Assembly: GCF_017581925.1 (NCBI RefSeq)
Contig: NZ_JAGEVG010000023.1
Location: 1-56,709, forward strand
DNA from: Gelidibacter pelagius
GTDB lineage: Bacteria; Bacteroidota; Bacteroidia; Flavobacteriales; Flavobacteriaceae
Reading direction: 5' to 3'
DNA: 56,709 bases
A program made the translations under genes and the position numbers. A model generated the notes under the pieces. The model did not search any database. It was not told the origin of the DNA and saw only the letters and a list, made by a program, of their open reading frames with translations. Shown here in pieces: positions 1 through 10,594 of the stretch. Each line of letters starts with the position of its first letter. Position 1 is the first letter of the stretch.

Positions 1-78
1 GTTCAACAATATCTCGAAAACAAGGAACAGGAACATTTCCACTCTCAAATCCTTAAAAAAGGATACCCTTTAAAATAG
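1..78 (+). CDS. 3' end of an unidentified gene, cut by the window edge
   Basis: A frame is open from the first base and stops with TAG at 76-78, giving 25 residues that start VQQYLENKEQEHFHSQ and end KKGYPLK. The hydrophilic, helix-prone start is a little like the C-terminal tail of IS200/REP-associated tyrosine transposases, which would fit the REP-like hairpins just downstream, but the match is too short to rely on. It may also be a chance open frame. Confidence 0.25.
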   Translation, partial: VQQYLENKEQEHFHSQILKKGYPLK

Positions 79-1088
79 ACATGCGGATTTTAGGATCTAT
101 CGGGATTAGCGGGATCCGAAACCCAAAACTCAAAAGCCGAAGGCGCATTAGATTAAGTTGGTTAACTAATACCCCTCCTCCAGATCGATCGAGATTAACA
201 GGGTCCAAGATCCGAGATTTAAAAGCGGAACACATTAAATTTTGATGTCCCGATAGCCATCAAGAAAAGCCAATCTGTATTCAGTGATTAGCCTGGAATT
301 ATGATCAAAGCCTCGCTCTCTTGTGGGGTTTATGATTCAAAAAAGAAAAATAGAGTGATAAGCTGCAGAATAGTGAACGATGGTTAGCTGTTTCTTCAAT
401 AAAACTGGTAAGATCTTCTACTACACGTTTACAACCTCATTATATTGAAATGAATAGGATTACGGAGTGGGATTTATCCTTGACTCCGAAAACTGCTATT
501 GTGGAAATCTTGCTTGTTGAAATATGGTTTTGATGTTGAAAAGCTTAAGAGTTTAATATGAATAACTTACTAAATTAAAGACTCTGGATTTATTCCTTGT
601 TTTACTCCTCGTAGGGGGTTTCAATTTTCCGAGGCTTTCCATAATCTAAAAGACAACCCCTTATTCATACCTCGTGGGCTTTTCTCGAGGTTCTTGCGTT
701 AGATTGGTTAACTGATAGGGCTATTTTAAAATGTAGGAATTAGACGAAACACTTATCATAAAAATATGTTAAGATTAAAATAAATATTATGTTTGCAACT
801 AATAACGAGTGCATTAGTTTCTCACCATTTTTATTAAAATCAATCATAAAATCGTTTTTTCAACGATAAAATTTGCGCTTCATCGATGAAAATTAAAATA
901 AAATAGTACATTCGCACTTGTTGACGATGAAATTTGCGTTTCATCGAGTGTTTGGATGAGTCAAAATTATGCGTTTTAGAACTAAATTCATTGAAAACAC
1001 AAATTTTTTAGAGTCATATTTTTATCATTATAGAATACAAATTTATATAAATACAGTTTCAAAATTTCCATCACAATAACCAATCACT
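79..1088. other. 1-kb intergenic region with repeat remnants
   Basis: No convincing gene is seen. The first 250 bases hold two degenerate copies (128-155 and 217-240) of a REP-like hairpin whose better copies lie at 38919-38946 and 39012-39035. A 59-codon open stretch without a start (354-533, plus strand) reads rather like protein (EWDLSLTPKTAIVEI near its end) but I do not recognise it; it may be a gene remnant. At 600-700 there are short CCTCG/CGAGG inverted pieces like those at 23718-23733. From 720 the DNA becomes very AT-rich and leads into the promoter region of the collagen-like gene. No clean TTG/TAnnTTTG promoter was found there. Confidence 0.5.
863..947. repeat. Pair of 24-bp repeats, one a hairpin, upstream of the surface operon
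   Basis: Positions 863-886 and 924-947 are the same 24-base sequence with two differences, 61 bp apart. The second copy contains the perfect inverted repeat CGATGAAA (925-932) and TTTCATCG (939-946) around TTTGCG. Both lie 140-225 bp upstream of the collagen-like gene, so they could be operator sites or transcript hairpins. Their function is inferred from position only. Confidence 0.5.
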
Positions 1089-4000
1089 ATGAAAAAACTA
1101 TTACTGTTACTTATCTTAATTACAGGTCATTCCCTTTTTGCACAAGTAGGGATAGGGACGGATATGCCAAATCCTTCCACGCAATTGGAAATAAAATCTT
1201 CCAACCGCGGTATTTTAATACCACAGGTGCCCTTGACTGGCAATACCGACCAAGCCACCATTACGGCTGGGAATTTGGAAAGTCTATTGGTCTATAACAC
1301 CAATACCAATGCCACCCTTACTCCTGGATACTACTATTGGTATCAGGGCAGTTGGAATAGGTTGACAACGGAAAGTGATCTGCCGGAACATATTGTTTTG
1401 TGGGACATTGCCAACAATCAGTTTACCTATATTGATCAGAATGGTGATGTGCAAAGTATTGATCCTACTGATTTTCAGACATTGACCGCTCTTAGACTCA
1501 ATCCAGATGGGCATACGTTGGATTATACCGATGAAAATGGTGATACTTACAGTATTGACCTTGAAGACGTCATTAAGAATTTTGAAACCTTAACGAGCAT
1601 AGTCGCGAACAGTGACGGTTCATTTTCCTTCACCGATGAAGCTGGGGTAACAACTAGTATTGATATCGCCGATCTTGAGACTGTGACCTCAATCGCACTT
1701 AATCCAGACAACATCAACATTGACTATACCGATGAAAGTGGCGTAGTTACCCAATTGGATTTCACTCAGATCGTTAAGAATTTAGAAACACTGACGACTA
1801 TCGTAGCCAATGCCGATGGTACGTTTACCTTTACCGATGAAAGTGGTGCGGCAACCACAATAGATGTTAGTAATCTTGAAACATTGACATCTATTGCACT
1901 AAATACCGACAATATCCACATTGATTATACGGATGAAAACGGCGTAGTTACACAATTGGATCTGACTCAGGTTGTCAAGAATTTAGAAACCCTGACGACT
2001 ATTGTAGCCAACGCTGATGGAACTTTTACATTTACAGATGAGGCTGGGCTTGAAACCATAATAAATGTCAGCAGTCTTGAAACCTTAACCTCCATTGCTC
2101 TCAATCCAGATAACACCAACATCGATTATACAGATGAAAACGGTGTGGTTACCCAATTGGATTTCACCCAGATCGTTAAGAATTTAGAAACACTGACGAC
2201 TATTGTAGCCAACGCCGATGGAACTTTTACATTTACAGATGAAGCTGGGGTCGAAACCATAATAAATGTCAGCAGTCTTGAAACCTTAACATCGATTGCT
2301 CTCAATCCAGATAACACCAACATCGATTATACGGATGAAAACGGCGTAGTTACCCAATTGGATCTGACTCAAGTTGTCAAGAACTTAGAAACCCTGACCA
2401 CAATTGTAGCCAACGCCGATGGAACTTTTACATTTACAGATGAGGCTGGGCTCGAAACCATAATAAATGTCAGCAGTCTTGAAACCTTAACATCGATTGC
2501 TCTCAATCCAGATAACACCAACATCGATTATACGGATGAAAACGGTGTGGTTACCCAATTGGATTTCACTCAGCTTGTTAGAAATTTAGAAACCTTGACA
2601 ACCGTAGCTGAAAATACCGATGGGACATTCACCTTCATGGATGAGGCTGGAAATCCTACAGTTATTGATATCAAAAACCTTGAAACCACAACAACTCTTG
2701 TGGATAATGGTGACGGGACAATGACTTATACCGATGAGGACAATGTTGAAACCATCATCAATTTGGCCAATGGTCCAAAAGGTGACGATGGAGATTCTGC
2801 TTACCAAGTTTGGTTGGATTTAGGAAACACCGGAACGGAACAGGATTTTATTGATTCTTTAAAAGGTGAAAAAGGTGATGATGGCGCTGATGGTACTGAT
2901 GGAGTTGATGGCGTGGACGGTCTTTCTGCTTATGAAGTGTGGATCGCTGCGGGCAATACAGGAACAGAACAAGACTTTTTGAACTCATTAATTGGTGCTG
3001 ACGGCAATGGCATTGATTCTATTGATAATAATGGCGATGGAACCTACACCATTACATTTACTGATGGTACGGATTTCACGACTTCCGATTTAACAGGTCC
3101 AAAAGGTGACGATGGAAAATCTGCTTATCAAGAATGGTTAGATTTAGGTAATACTGGAGATGAAGCTGCGTTTATTGCTTCTTTAAGAGGAGCTGGTGGG
3201 GATTCTGCTTATGACGAGTGGATAGCCGATGGTAATACAGGTTCTGTTCAAGACTTCCTAAATTCCTTAAAAGGAGACAAAGGTGATGATGGTACTTCTG
3301 TTACCGTAACTGATAATGGTGATGGAACTATAACAGTTAGTGATGGTACAAACAGTGTCATTGTATCTGATGGCGTTGATGGACAAGATGGGCAAGATGG
3401 TAATTCTGTTACAGTAACTGATAATGGTGACGGAACTGTGACGGTTAGTGATGGTACCAATGATGTCATTATATCTAAGGGAGCAGATGGTGTTGATGGT
3501 GTCGACGGAGATTCTGCGTTTGATATATGGATCGCAGCTGGTAACACAGGAACCGAACAAGACTTTTTGGACTCTTTAATTGGTGCTGCTGGAACAGATG
3601 GAATTGATGGTATTGATGGAATTGATGGAACTAATGGTGCTGATGGTGTTAACGGTACTTCTGCTTATGAAGAGTGGATTGCAGCTGGCAACACAGGAAC
3701 AGAACAAGATTTCTTAGATTCTTTAATAGGAGCAGATGGAACTAATGGTGCTGATGGTGCTGATGGAATTGATGGTGTCGATGGAACTGATGGTACCAAT
3801 GGTATTTCTGCTTATGAAGAGTGGATTGCAGCTGGCAATTCAGGTACGGAACAAGATTTCTTGGATTCTTTAATAGGAGCCGATGGGAATGACGGCGCTG
3901 ATGGGAAATCTGCCTACCAAGTTTGGATAGATGCGGGAAATACAGGAACTGAACAGGCTTTTATCGATTCTCTAAAAGGAGAAGATGGTACTGATGGAGC

Positions 4001-6887
4001 TAACGGACAAGATGGTGCTTCTGTTACCGTAACAGATAATGGTGACGATACAGTCACAATTAGTGATGGTACAAACAGTGTAACAATATCTAAGGGAGTA
4101 GATGGTGCTTCTGCCTACGAGACGTGGATTGCAGCTGGTAACACAGGAACGGAACAAGAATTCTTGGATTCTCTTATAGGATCAGATGGGACTGACGGTG
4201 CTGACGGAACGAATGGTGTTGACGGTGCTTCTGCCTACGAGACGTGGATTGCAGATGGTAACACGGGAACAGAACAAGATTTCTTAGATTCTCTAATCGG
4301 AGCTGATGGAACAAATGGTACCAATGGTATTTCTGCTTATGAAGAGTGGATTGCAGTTGGTAACACAGGAACGGAACAAGAATTCTTGGATTCCCTTATA
4401 GGCTCAGATGGGACTGACGGTGCTGATGGAACGAATGGTGTTGACGGTGCTTCTGCCTACGAGACGTGGATCGCCGCTGGAAATACAGGTACAGAACAAG
4501 AATTCTTAGATTCTTTAATAGGAGCAGATGGGACTGACGGCGCTGATGGGAAATCTGCTTATCAAGAATGGATAGATTTAGGGAATTCTGGAAATGAGTT
4601 GGATTTCATTAATTCTTTAAAAGGAGATAAAGGTGATGATGGTGCCGATGGTGCTTCTGTTACCGTAACAGATAATGGTGACGATACCGTCACAATTAGT
4701 GATGGTACAAACAGTGTAACGATATCTAAGGGAGTAGATGGGATAGACGGACAAGATGGTATTGATGGTGTTGACGGAAATGGTATTGATACAATCATAA
4801 ATAATGGAGATGGAACTTATACAATTAATTATACCGATGGAGGAAGTTTCACTACTTCAGATTTGAGGGGACCACAAGGTCCAGCAGGAATTGATGGCGC
4901 AGCTGGCAACGGCATTGCTTCCACTGTCAACAATGGAGATGGCACATTTACTATTACCTATACAGATGGAACTACTTTTACAACGGCTGATTTTACTGGT
5001 CCACAAGGAATTGCTGGTACAGATGGTACTGACGGCGCACAAGGAGATCAAGGTATTCAAGGAGAAGTTGGTCCAGCCGGAGTACAAGGTCCACAGGGTG
5101 AGCAAGGCCCAATAGGATTAACAGGTCCTGCAGGCGCGGATGGTACTGATGGAGCTACGGGTCCAGAAGGTCCGCAAGGCCCACAAGGTGATCAAGGTCC
5201 TCAAGGAGAAGTTGGTCCAGCAGGCCCACAAGGCCCACAAGGCGAACAGGGTCCAGCAGGTCCAGCCGGAGCACAAGGCCCGAAAGGTGATATAGGCGAT
5301 CAAGGTCCACAAGGCGAACAAGGCGTAGCGGGTCCAGCAGGTCCACAGGGAATACCTGGTGTTGACGGAACAAATGGTGCAGATGGGAATAATGGTGCTA
5401 CAGGTCCAGCAGGTCCACAAGGTCCAGCCGGAGTACAAGGTCCACAGGGTGAACAAGGCCCAGTAGGTCCAGCAGGTGCTGACGGTGCTATTGGTCCAGA
5501 AGGTCCATCAGGCCCACAAGGCGCAACTGGATTGACAGGTCCACAAGGTCCTGCAGGCGCGGATGGTACTGATGGTGCAGATGGTGAAAAGGGAGATCAA
5601 GGTGATCAAGGCATCCAGGGAATTCAAGGCCCGATCGGTTTAACAGGCCCAACGGGTGCTACAGGTCCTCAAGGCGAGACAGGTCCAGCGGGTGCAGATG
5701 GAGCGCCAGGTCCGAAAGGAGATACAGGAGATCAGGGAATTCAAGGTGAAGTTGGTCCAACTGGTCCAGTAGGTCCACAAGGAGATCAAGGTCCACAAGG
5801 AGAAAAGGGTGATCAAGGTGATCAAGGCATCCAGGGTCCACAAGGCCCAGTAGGTCCAACAGGTGCTGACGGTGCTACAGGTCCACAAGGTCCTGCAGGT
5901 ACCGATGGAGCTACGGGTCCAGCAGGCCAACAAGGCCCACAAGGTGTCCCAGGAGCAACAGGCCCAATCGGTCCAGTTGGACCTATAGGAGCAACCGGAG
6001 CAACAGGTCCGGCTGGCGTTGGTGTATCATCGATTACCGACAATAATGATGGAACATTCACAATTCTTTACACAAATAATGAAACGTTTACATCTTCAGA
6101 TTTAACGGGTCCAACAGGTCCAACAGGTCCAGAAGGCCCACAAGGTCCTTATGGTGTTGTAGATCCTAAAGATCTAACACCAGGTGACACCTCTATTACT
6201 GTTACAGACGGGACCGGAGCAACACTCGTAGATGCCAATATACGCGTTGCAGACGCTGGTATCACAAGCGTTAAGTTGGCAGATTTAGCAGTTACCCCTG
6301 CAAAAGTTCATGCTGATGTTGCAGGTGTCGGGATGGTCAAAAACACGTCAACCAATGCCTTGGACGTTCAAGCCAATAACGGATTAAACGTTGATGCTAC
6401 AGCAGATGCTGTTCAATTGGGTGGGACGCTAATCAAGCCAACGGCAATCAATACAAGTGCTACAGCCACTTTAGCGGTGACTGGATTGCAAACTGGTACT
6501 TTTGAGGATAATATTATGGTGATAGACAGAACTTCCGGCGTAATAAAGCAGTTGAAAGCGGCCATGCCTACGTTCTTTTATATGCCATCAGTGGTTGTTT
6601 ATACTGCTATAGATCAAGTGCCAACAGGTGACACTTTTGGAACTATCGACCTCTATGACAAATACAGTGATCAGTTTGGTTCACCGGTTGCTGCAAACCC
6701 AGGGGCTACGACTGCATTACCAGTATTGCCAGCCAGTGAGTTGGATTATTTTATCACATGGTATGATACTAGCGTATTTGAAAATGTAGCGGTTAGCAAT
6801 GCAGGAGTATTGACCTATACGATCAGAGCTGGTGCAGATGTCACGATGGCTTCTTTTATGAACATTGTATTTTCTGTAAAACCTTAA
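1089..6887 (+). CDS. Giant secreted repeat protein with collagen-like stalk
   Basis: This 1932-residue protein starts with a Sec signal peptide ([19 protein letters not shown]) and the [13 protein letters not shown] head common on Bacteroidota surface proteins. Residues about 129-530 are six 67-residue units ([13 protein letters not shown]..., [14 protein letters not shown]...). Residues about 570-1180 hold 13 copies of a short module of the pattern [24 protein letters not shown], separated by GxDG-type collagen-like linkers and four VTVTDNGD blocks. Residues about 1260-1644 are mainly Gly-X-Y with many GPQGPQG and GPAGPQG triplets, broken by short NNGDGT inserts. A non-repetitive C-terminal domain follows (about 1645-1932, ending [11 protein letters not shown]). 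No T9SS sorting domain, LPxTG or lipobox is seen. It is probably an exported trimeric fibre or adhesin stalk. It heads an operon: the next ATG lies 6 bases after its stop. The two ends, repeats and operon position are clear; the function is inferred. Confidence 0.85.
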   Translation: MKKLLLLLILITGHSLFAQVGIGTDMPNPSTQLEIKSSNRGILIPQVPLTGNTDQATITAGNLESLLVYNTNTNATLTPGYYYWYQGSWNRLTTESDLPEHIVLWDIANNQFTYIDQNGDVQSIDPTDFQTLTALRLNPDGHTLDYTDENGDTYSIDLEDVIKNFETLTSIVANSDGSFSFTDEAGVTTSIDIADLETVTSIALNPDNINIDYTDESGVVTQLDFTQIVKNLETLTTIVANADGTFTFTDESGAATTIDVSNLETLTSIALNTDNIHIDYTDENGVVTQLDLTQVVKNLETLTTIVANADGTFTFTDEAGLETIINVSSLETLTSIALNPDNTNIDYTDENGVVTQLDFTQIVKNLETLTTIVANADGTFTFTDEAGVETIINVSSLETLTSIALNPDNTNIDYTDENGVVTQLDLTQVVKNLETLTTIVANADGTFTFTDEAGLETIINVSSLETLTSIALNPDNTNIDYTDENGVVTQLDFTQLVRNLETLTTVAENTDGTFTFMDEAGNPTVIDIKNLETTTTLVDNGDGTMTYTDEDNVETIINLANGPKGDDGDSAYQVWLDLGNTGTEQDFIDSLKGEKGDDGADGTDGVDGVDGLSAYEVWIAAGNTGTEQDFLNSLIGADGNGIDSIDNNGDGTYTITFTDGTDFTTSDLTGPKGDDGKSAYQEWLDLGNTGDEAAFIASLRGAGGDSAYDEWIADGNTGSVQDFLNSLKGDKGDDGTSVTVTDNGDGTITVSDGTNSVIVSDGVDGQDGQDGNSVTVTDNGDGTVTVSDGTNDVIISKGADGVDGVDGDSAFDIWIAAGNTGTEQDFLDSLIGAAGTDGIDGIDGIDGTNGADGVNGTSAYEEWIAAGNTGTEQDFLDSLIGADGTNGADGADGIDGVDGTDGTNGISAYEEWIAAGNSGTEQDFLDSLIGADGNDGADGKSAYQVWIDAGNTGTEQAFIDSLKGEDGTDGANGQDGASVTVTDNGDDTVTISDGTNSVTISKGVDGASAYETWIAAGNTGTEQEFLDSLIGSDGTDGADGTNGVDGASAYETWIADGNTGTEQDFLDSLIGADGTNGTNGISAYEEWIAVGNTGTEQEFLDSLIGSDGTDGADGTNGVDGASAYETWIAAGNTGTEQEFLDSLIGADGTDGADGKSAYQEWIDLGNSGNELDFINSLKGDKGDDGADGASVTVTDNGDDTVTISDGTNSVTISKGVDGIDGQDGIDGVDGNGIDTIINNGDGTYTINYTDGGSFTTSDLRGPQGPAGIDGAAGNGIASTVNNGDGTFTITYTDGTTFTTADFTGPQGIAGTDGTDGAQGDQGIQGEVGPAGVQGPQGEQGPIGLTGPAGADGTDGATGPEGPQGPQGDQGPQGEVGPAGPQGPQGEQGPAGPAGAQGPKGDIGDQGPQGEQGVAGPAGPQGIPGVDGTNGADGNNGATGPAGPQGPAGVQGPQGEQGPVGPAGADGAIGPEGPSGPQGATGLTGPQGPAGADGTDGADGEKGDQGDQGIQGIQGPIGLTGPTGATGPQGETGPAGADGAPGPKGDTGDQGIQGEVGPTGPVGPQGDQGPQGEKGDQGDQGIQGPQGPVGPTGADGATGPQGPAGTDGATGPAGQQGPQGVPGATGPIGPVGPIGATGATGPAGVGVSSITDNNDGTFTILYTNNETFTSSDLTGPTGPTGPEGPQGPYGVVDPKDLTPGDTSITVTDGTGATLVDANIRVADAGITSVKLADLAVTPAKVHADVAGVGMVKNTSTNALDVQANNGLNVDATADAVQLGGTLIKPTAINTSATATLAVTGLQTGTFEDNIMVIDRTSGVIKQLKAAMPTFFYMPSVVVYTAIDQVPTGDTFGTIDLYDKYSDQFGSPVAANPGATTALPVLPASELDYFITWYDTSVFENVAVSNAGVLTYTIRAGADVTMASFMNIVFSVKP
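1473..2678 (+). repeat. Six in-frame 201-bp tandem repeats
   Basis: Units start at 1473, 1674, 1875, 2076, 2277 and 2478, exactly 201 bp (67 codons) apart, and a half unit follows at 2679. The first unit is diverged, while the last three are nearly identical in DNA, including silent positions, which points to recent duplication or gene conversion. Each protein unit has two similar halves of 36 and 31 residues, both beginning LETLT, so the unit is itself an old duplication. Confidence 0.9.
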
Positions 6888-6893
6888 TTGACT

Positions 6894-8381
6894 ATGAACT
6901 TTAAAACAAAGCCTATCATATTGGGTATAGCATTTGTATTGCTTGCAACTTATAGCAAGTTGCAAGCACAGTGCTACCCTGATGAAATAGTGACGGCCTC
7001 CTTTGCTACTGGTGGGTCAAGCCCTTATATCGATGATGTGTTGTGGTTGACTTGGGGGTCTACGAGCCAAGCTGACTACCCTCATGGAAGACATAATCGA
7101 CCATTAGGCGTAGGGGCCAAATCCTATGCTTCCATTCCATTGGGACTTGATCAATGGCTGTGTATCGAAGCTGAGATCACGGCAATTACTGGAGACCAGA
7201 TTCGATCATATGCTCCTGGAAACTACAGTGGAGATTATCTTGATGACCTGTATAATATTGGAGGGACTGGTGGTGACAATAAGTTGGTGTCAGGTATTAG
7301 AAACCTAACTGCTAATCGGACGCTCTCCATAACTATTGTTTGTAAAGCCACTATTGATGGAGTGCCTATACGGCTTTCAGGACTGGTAGTAGCAGATGCT
7401 GAGTCCTTAGCTTCTGGCGAATTTATCTATGCCACCGCTGACGGCGATTGGACCTTAGTGGAGGTGAAGAAAAATACAAGTCGAGCGGCGTATGACGTTC
7501 GAAAAGAGATTGTAAATGAAGGAGGAGTTCCCAGCACCAAGAGAACCATGAAGTTTCTTAGAGGAAATGACCATGAAACCATGGCGGTATCTTTTTTAAA
7601 GTTCAATGAATCTGCCTATAATAAGACTGTGAGCAATCCAGATCTATCAGTGACCATTGATGCAGCTATTAGAGGAGGTGGATTAACCGCCATCGCCTTG
7701 GGTTTATTGCCTCCCGACGTGGATGGGGGAGATGCACCAGAAACTTATGGCTATCCAATGCACCTGATTCAAAGATTGAATTTTAGCGGGGATGGTATTG
7801 CACCAGTAGCAGCAGGAAGTACTGCTGCGACCAACATTAACACCAACGCCTACCAACCAGGTGCATTAATTCCGAATGATGAACTAAGTCATTTGGGCAG
7901 CACGGCTCCTGATACGGAACGGATTGCGCTATATTCAAATGATGCGATGGGCGATAATAACCATGGTCCTGCAGGAACACTTGAAGAAGATGCTTGGCCA
8001 GACGAACACAAAGAATATTCTTATAAGGTGTACGTTCCAAACTCCAAAATCAATGCGACTATACCTTATAGTAGTCGTAGCGATGGTTATATTGCCGGAT
8101 GGATAGACTTTGATCGAAGCGGTACTTTCGATCCCGATGAAAAAATAGAGGTTTTTGCGCCTTCAACTGGAGGTAATCCAGGAAATGTGGTCATGGAATG
8201 GACAGTTCCGCCGTCGCGCATAGCCTATGGTACATTTATAAGACTGAGACTTTCAGAAACGCCCAATATAAGTCCTACCGAAACGATAAATACCGGAGAG
8301 GTAGAAGATCATAAGCTGCATATTTTAATTCCTGCGGTAACCAATCCCATGATTCATAGTAGAGGAAAATTTAATAATTAA
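6894..8381 (+). CDS. Secreted GEVEDY/CshA-like surface protein
   Basis: This is a 495-residue exported protein. I start it at ATG 6894 rather than the TTG two codons earlier; either gives a signal peptide (MNFKTKPIILGIAFVLLATY, cleaved after LQA). The N-terminal half (CYPDEIVTASFATGGSSPYI onward) resembles CshA-type fibrillar adhesin domains. The C-terminal half has the GGDAPETYG, LG...PD and GEVEDHKLHI blocks of the GEVEDY domain found in bacterial surface proteins. The acidic DFDRSGTFDPDEKIE stretch could bind calcium. It ends about 13 residues after GEVEDH with no sorting domain. It is the second gene of the operon, between the collagen-like protein and the type B cargo protein, so it is probably an adhesive part of the same structure. 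Confidence 0.75.
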   Translation: MNFKTKPIILGIAFVLLATYSKLQAQCYPDEIVTASFATGGSSPYIDDVLWLTWGSTSQADYPHGRHNRPLGVGAKSYASIPLGLDQWLCIEAEITAITGDQIRSYAPGNYSGDYLDDLYNIGGTGGDNKLVSGIRNLTANRTLSITIVCKATIDGVPIRLSGLVVADAESLASGEFIYATADGDWTLVEVKKNTSRAAYDVRKEIVNEGGVPSTKRTMKFLRGNDHETMAVSFLKFNESAYNKTVSNPDLSVTIDAAIRGGGLTAIALGLLPPDVDGGDAPETYGYPMHLIQRLNFSGDGIAPVAAGSTAATNINTNAYQPGALIPNDELSHLGSTAPDTERIALYSNDAMGDNNHGPAGTLEEDAWPDEHKEYSYKVYVPNSKINATIPYSSRSDGYIAGWIDFDRSGTFDPDEKIEVFAPSTGGNPGNVVMEWTVPPSRIAYGTFIRLRLSETPNISPTETINTGEVEDHKLHILIPAVTNPMIHSRGKFNN

Positions 8382-8383
8382 TC

Positions 8384-9628
8384 ATGAAAAAATCTTTTTT
8401 ACATATAAGCGTTTTCCTGCTCCTTACTTCCAATATGATGGCTCAGACCAGCAATGGAGGGATACTTTACATCAGTGAAGCTACCCAGTTTTCAACAGTC
8501 GAGCGTTTTGACAACCTGGCTACGGGTTCGTATTTTAACGATGGGGATGCGTTCATCTACAACCACTTTAATAACGATGGTATCGTAGATTTTCATTTAA
8601 ATACTGGATTGACCAGGTTTATCGGAAGTGCAGACCAGATGCTCAGTGGTACAAATATCAGCTACCTTTATAATGTTTATTTCAACAATTCCAGTCACGC
8701 CGTCCCGTTCCAGTTATTGGGACATTTGCATATCAGTGGCGAATCCGATTTTTATGATGGCATCGTGGACAACGACAATTTTGGTGGCGAAATCACTTTC
8801 AATACCAACGCCTTCCATATCAACACTTCAGATGACAGCCATGTGGACGGTCCCGTAAACAAACTGGGCGATGGAGAATTTACCTTCCCTATCGGTGATG
8901 GTGGGTACTATCGTTTTGCAGGGATTTCCGATCCCGAGAACACCGACGCGTTTTTTGAGGGCAAATACTTTTTTGAGAATTCCGATCCGCTTTACCCACA
9001 TGCACTCAAGGCTGGGGTGATCAAGGAAATTGACAACCAGGAATACTGGACCATTGAAAAGAACAGCAGCAATACCGATAACGGACTGATTACACTGTCT
9101 TGGAGAGATGTGACCACACCTGCTTCCATGATTGCTGGTGCAGAGCTGGGCGACCTGACCATTGTACGCTGGAACGCCGCCACAAACATGTGGGTGGACG
9201 AAGGTGGTGCGATAGATATCGATAACCAGACCGTCACTACGGCAGTCAACGATTATGGGGTCTTTACCTTTGCTCGTGTCAAATCTGATCTGGTACTGCC
9301 GTGCAACATTGTCGTCTATAACTCGGTGACGCCCAATGGCGATGGCAAGAACGATTTTTTCCTGATCGATCTGTCCAACAGCAACCAGTGCGCCAAAAAC
9401 CTAAAGGTACAGGTGTTCAACCGCTGGGGAGTTAGGGTCTTTGAAACCAATGATTACGGAGTCAACGGCAATGTGTTTGATGGCTTTTCTTCTGGACGTT
9501 TGACCTTGAAAAACTCTGAAAAATTACCCTTTGGTACCTACTATTATATTCTTGAATATCAATATGGTGTAGACGCGGAACAAAATTTTCATAAACAAGC
9601 AGGATTTTTATACCTAAGTTCTGAATAA
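8384..9628 (+). CDS. Type IX secretion cargo protein with type B sorting domain
   Basis: A 414-residue protein with a Sec signal peptide (MKKSFLHISVFLLLTSNMMA). The middle is an aspartate- and asparagine-rich beta region of unknown fold. From about residue 306 it has the gliding-motility-associated C-terminal (CHU_C, T9SS type B) domain: SVTPNGDGKNDFF, then VQVFNRWGVRVFE and LPFGTYYYILEY, ending in a short basic and beta tail. This domain directs transfer across the outer membrane by T9SS and is usually served by a PorP/SprF protein, which is the next gene, one base away. It is the only one of the three exported proteins of the operon with a recognisable sorting signal. It is probably the outer-membrane attachment point of the complex. 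Confidence 0.88.
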   Translation: MKKSFLHISVFLLLTSNMMAQTSNGGILYISEATQFSTVERFDNLATGSYFNDGDAFIYNHFNNDGIVDFHLNTGLTRFIGSADQMLSGTNISYLYNVYFNNSSHAVPFQLLGHLHISGESDFYDGIVDNDNFGGEITFNTNAFHINTSDDSHVDGPVNKLGDGEFTFPIGDGGYYRFAGISDPENTDAFFEGKYFFENSDPLYPHALKAGVIKEIDNQEYWTIEKNSSNTDNGLITLSWRDVTTPASMIAGAELGDLTIVRWNAATNMWVDEGGAIDIDNQTVTTAVNDYGVFTFARVKSDLVLPCNIVVYNSVTPNGDGKNDFFLIDLSNSNQCAKNLKVQVFNRWGVRVFETNDYGVNGNVFDGFSSGRLTLKNSEKLPFGTYYYILEYQYGVDAEQNFHKQAGFLYLSSE

Positions 9629-9629
9629 C

Positions 9630-10574
9630 ATGAATCGAATTCTTATGACTATCAAAAAATCAAATCTTCTTGTGCTCGTACTGTTTGGAAGCCTGCTGTT
9701 CATGTTGCCTTCTGCCCAGGCGCAACAGGACTCCCAGTACACCCAATATATGTACAATACCATAAGTGTCAATCCGGCCTATGCAGGTTCACGTGGCTCT
9801 TTAAGTATGCTTGGGGTTTATCGCAACCAATGGGTAGGTCTGGATGGTGCTCCAAAAACACTTAATTTTTCAATGCACTCGCCCATAGGTGTGAGAGGTG
9901 TTGGATTGGGACTTGGATTTACCAGCGATCAGATCGGTCCCTCTTCGGAGAGTCTGATCACTGCAGATTTTTCCTATACCATACCTATGGCAAACGATTT
10001 AAAACTGTCCTTTGGGATGAAGGGCGGGGTCTCAATATGGAGCCTGGACCCGAACAAATTGAATATTTACGATCCCAACGACTATGATCTTAGACAACAG
10101 AATAACAGTTCGCCCGTGGTTGGCGTCGGACTTTATCTGCATACCGAAAAGTGGTATGTAGGGCTGTCATCGCCCAATATGTTGGAGACCGAACATTACG
10201 ACGATGTCCAAGTGTCCACCGCTACCGAAAAAACCCACGTTTATTTAATAGGAGGTTATGTGTTTGATATCAACCCTAATTTTAAGCTGAAACCGGCCAT
10301 TTTAGCCAAAGCAGTCGTAGGTGCACCCCTGGCCCTTGATTTTTCGGCCAATGCCCTATTGAACGATAGCTTTACGTTAGGACTGGCATATCGCTTGGAT
10401 GCTGCAGTAAGTGCTTTGGCAGGGTTCCAGATCTCAGAACATATTATGATAGGCTATTCCTATGATTATGATACCACGGCGCTGGGGAATTATAATGATG
10501 GTTCTCACGAGATATTTCTGCGTTTCGAACTTGGCACCAGAATGAGGGCGAAAGTGAATCCAAGATTCTTTTAA
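9630..10574 (+). CDS. PorP/SprF family type IX secretion outer-membrane protein
   Basis: A 314-residue outer-membrane beta-barrel. The signal peptide ends at SAQAQ and is followed by the family hallmark QYTQYMYNTISVNPAYAGS. The rest alternates in the way of barrel strands and ends in a short basic tail with a terminal FF. PorP/SprF proteins attach or help export T9SS cargo with type B domains; SprF does this for the gliding adhesin SprB in Flavobacterium johnsoniae. Its start is one base after the stop of the type B cargo gene, so the pair is probably translated together. A later in-frame ATG at 9645 is also possible. Confidence 0.93.
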   Translation: MNRILMTIKKSNLLVLVLFGSLLFMLPSAQAQQDSQYTQYMYNTISVNPAYAGSRGSLSMLGVYRNQWVGLDGAPKTLNFSMHSPIGVRGVGLGLGFTSDQIGPSSESLITADFSYTIPMANDLKLSFGMKGGVSIWSLDPNKLNIYDPNDYDLRQQNNSSPVVGVGLYLHTEKWYVGLSSPNMLETEHYDDVQVSTATEKTHVYLIGGYVFDINPNFKLKPAILAKAVVGAPLALDFSANALLNDSFTLGLAYRLDAAVSALAGFQISEHIMIGYSYDYDTTALGNYNDGSHEIFLRFELGTRMRAKVNPRFF

Positions 10575-10594
10575 TTGTATTTAAAAAAGATGTC

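Noticed and set aside
53-235. Minus-strand open frame near the left edge
   Set aside because: It runs through REP-like repeats and has no recognisable domain.
1473-2678. CRISPR-like array
   Set aside because: The repeats are 201 bp, contiguous and in frame inside one gene, with no spacers and no cas genes.
2790-6020. Prophage tail fibre
   Set aside because: The modules do resemble tail fibres, but no phage structural, lysis or integrase gene is near, and the protein has a signal peptide and T9SS neighbours.
1284-6061. Many antisense and other-frame open stretches across the collagen-like gene
   Set aside because: Low-complexity Gly-X-Y and repeat DNA keeps other frames open; their products are Trp/Leu/Thr- or Pro/Ser-biased repeats with no recognisable domain.
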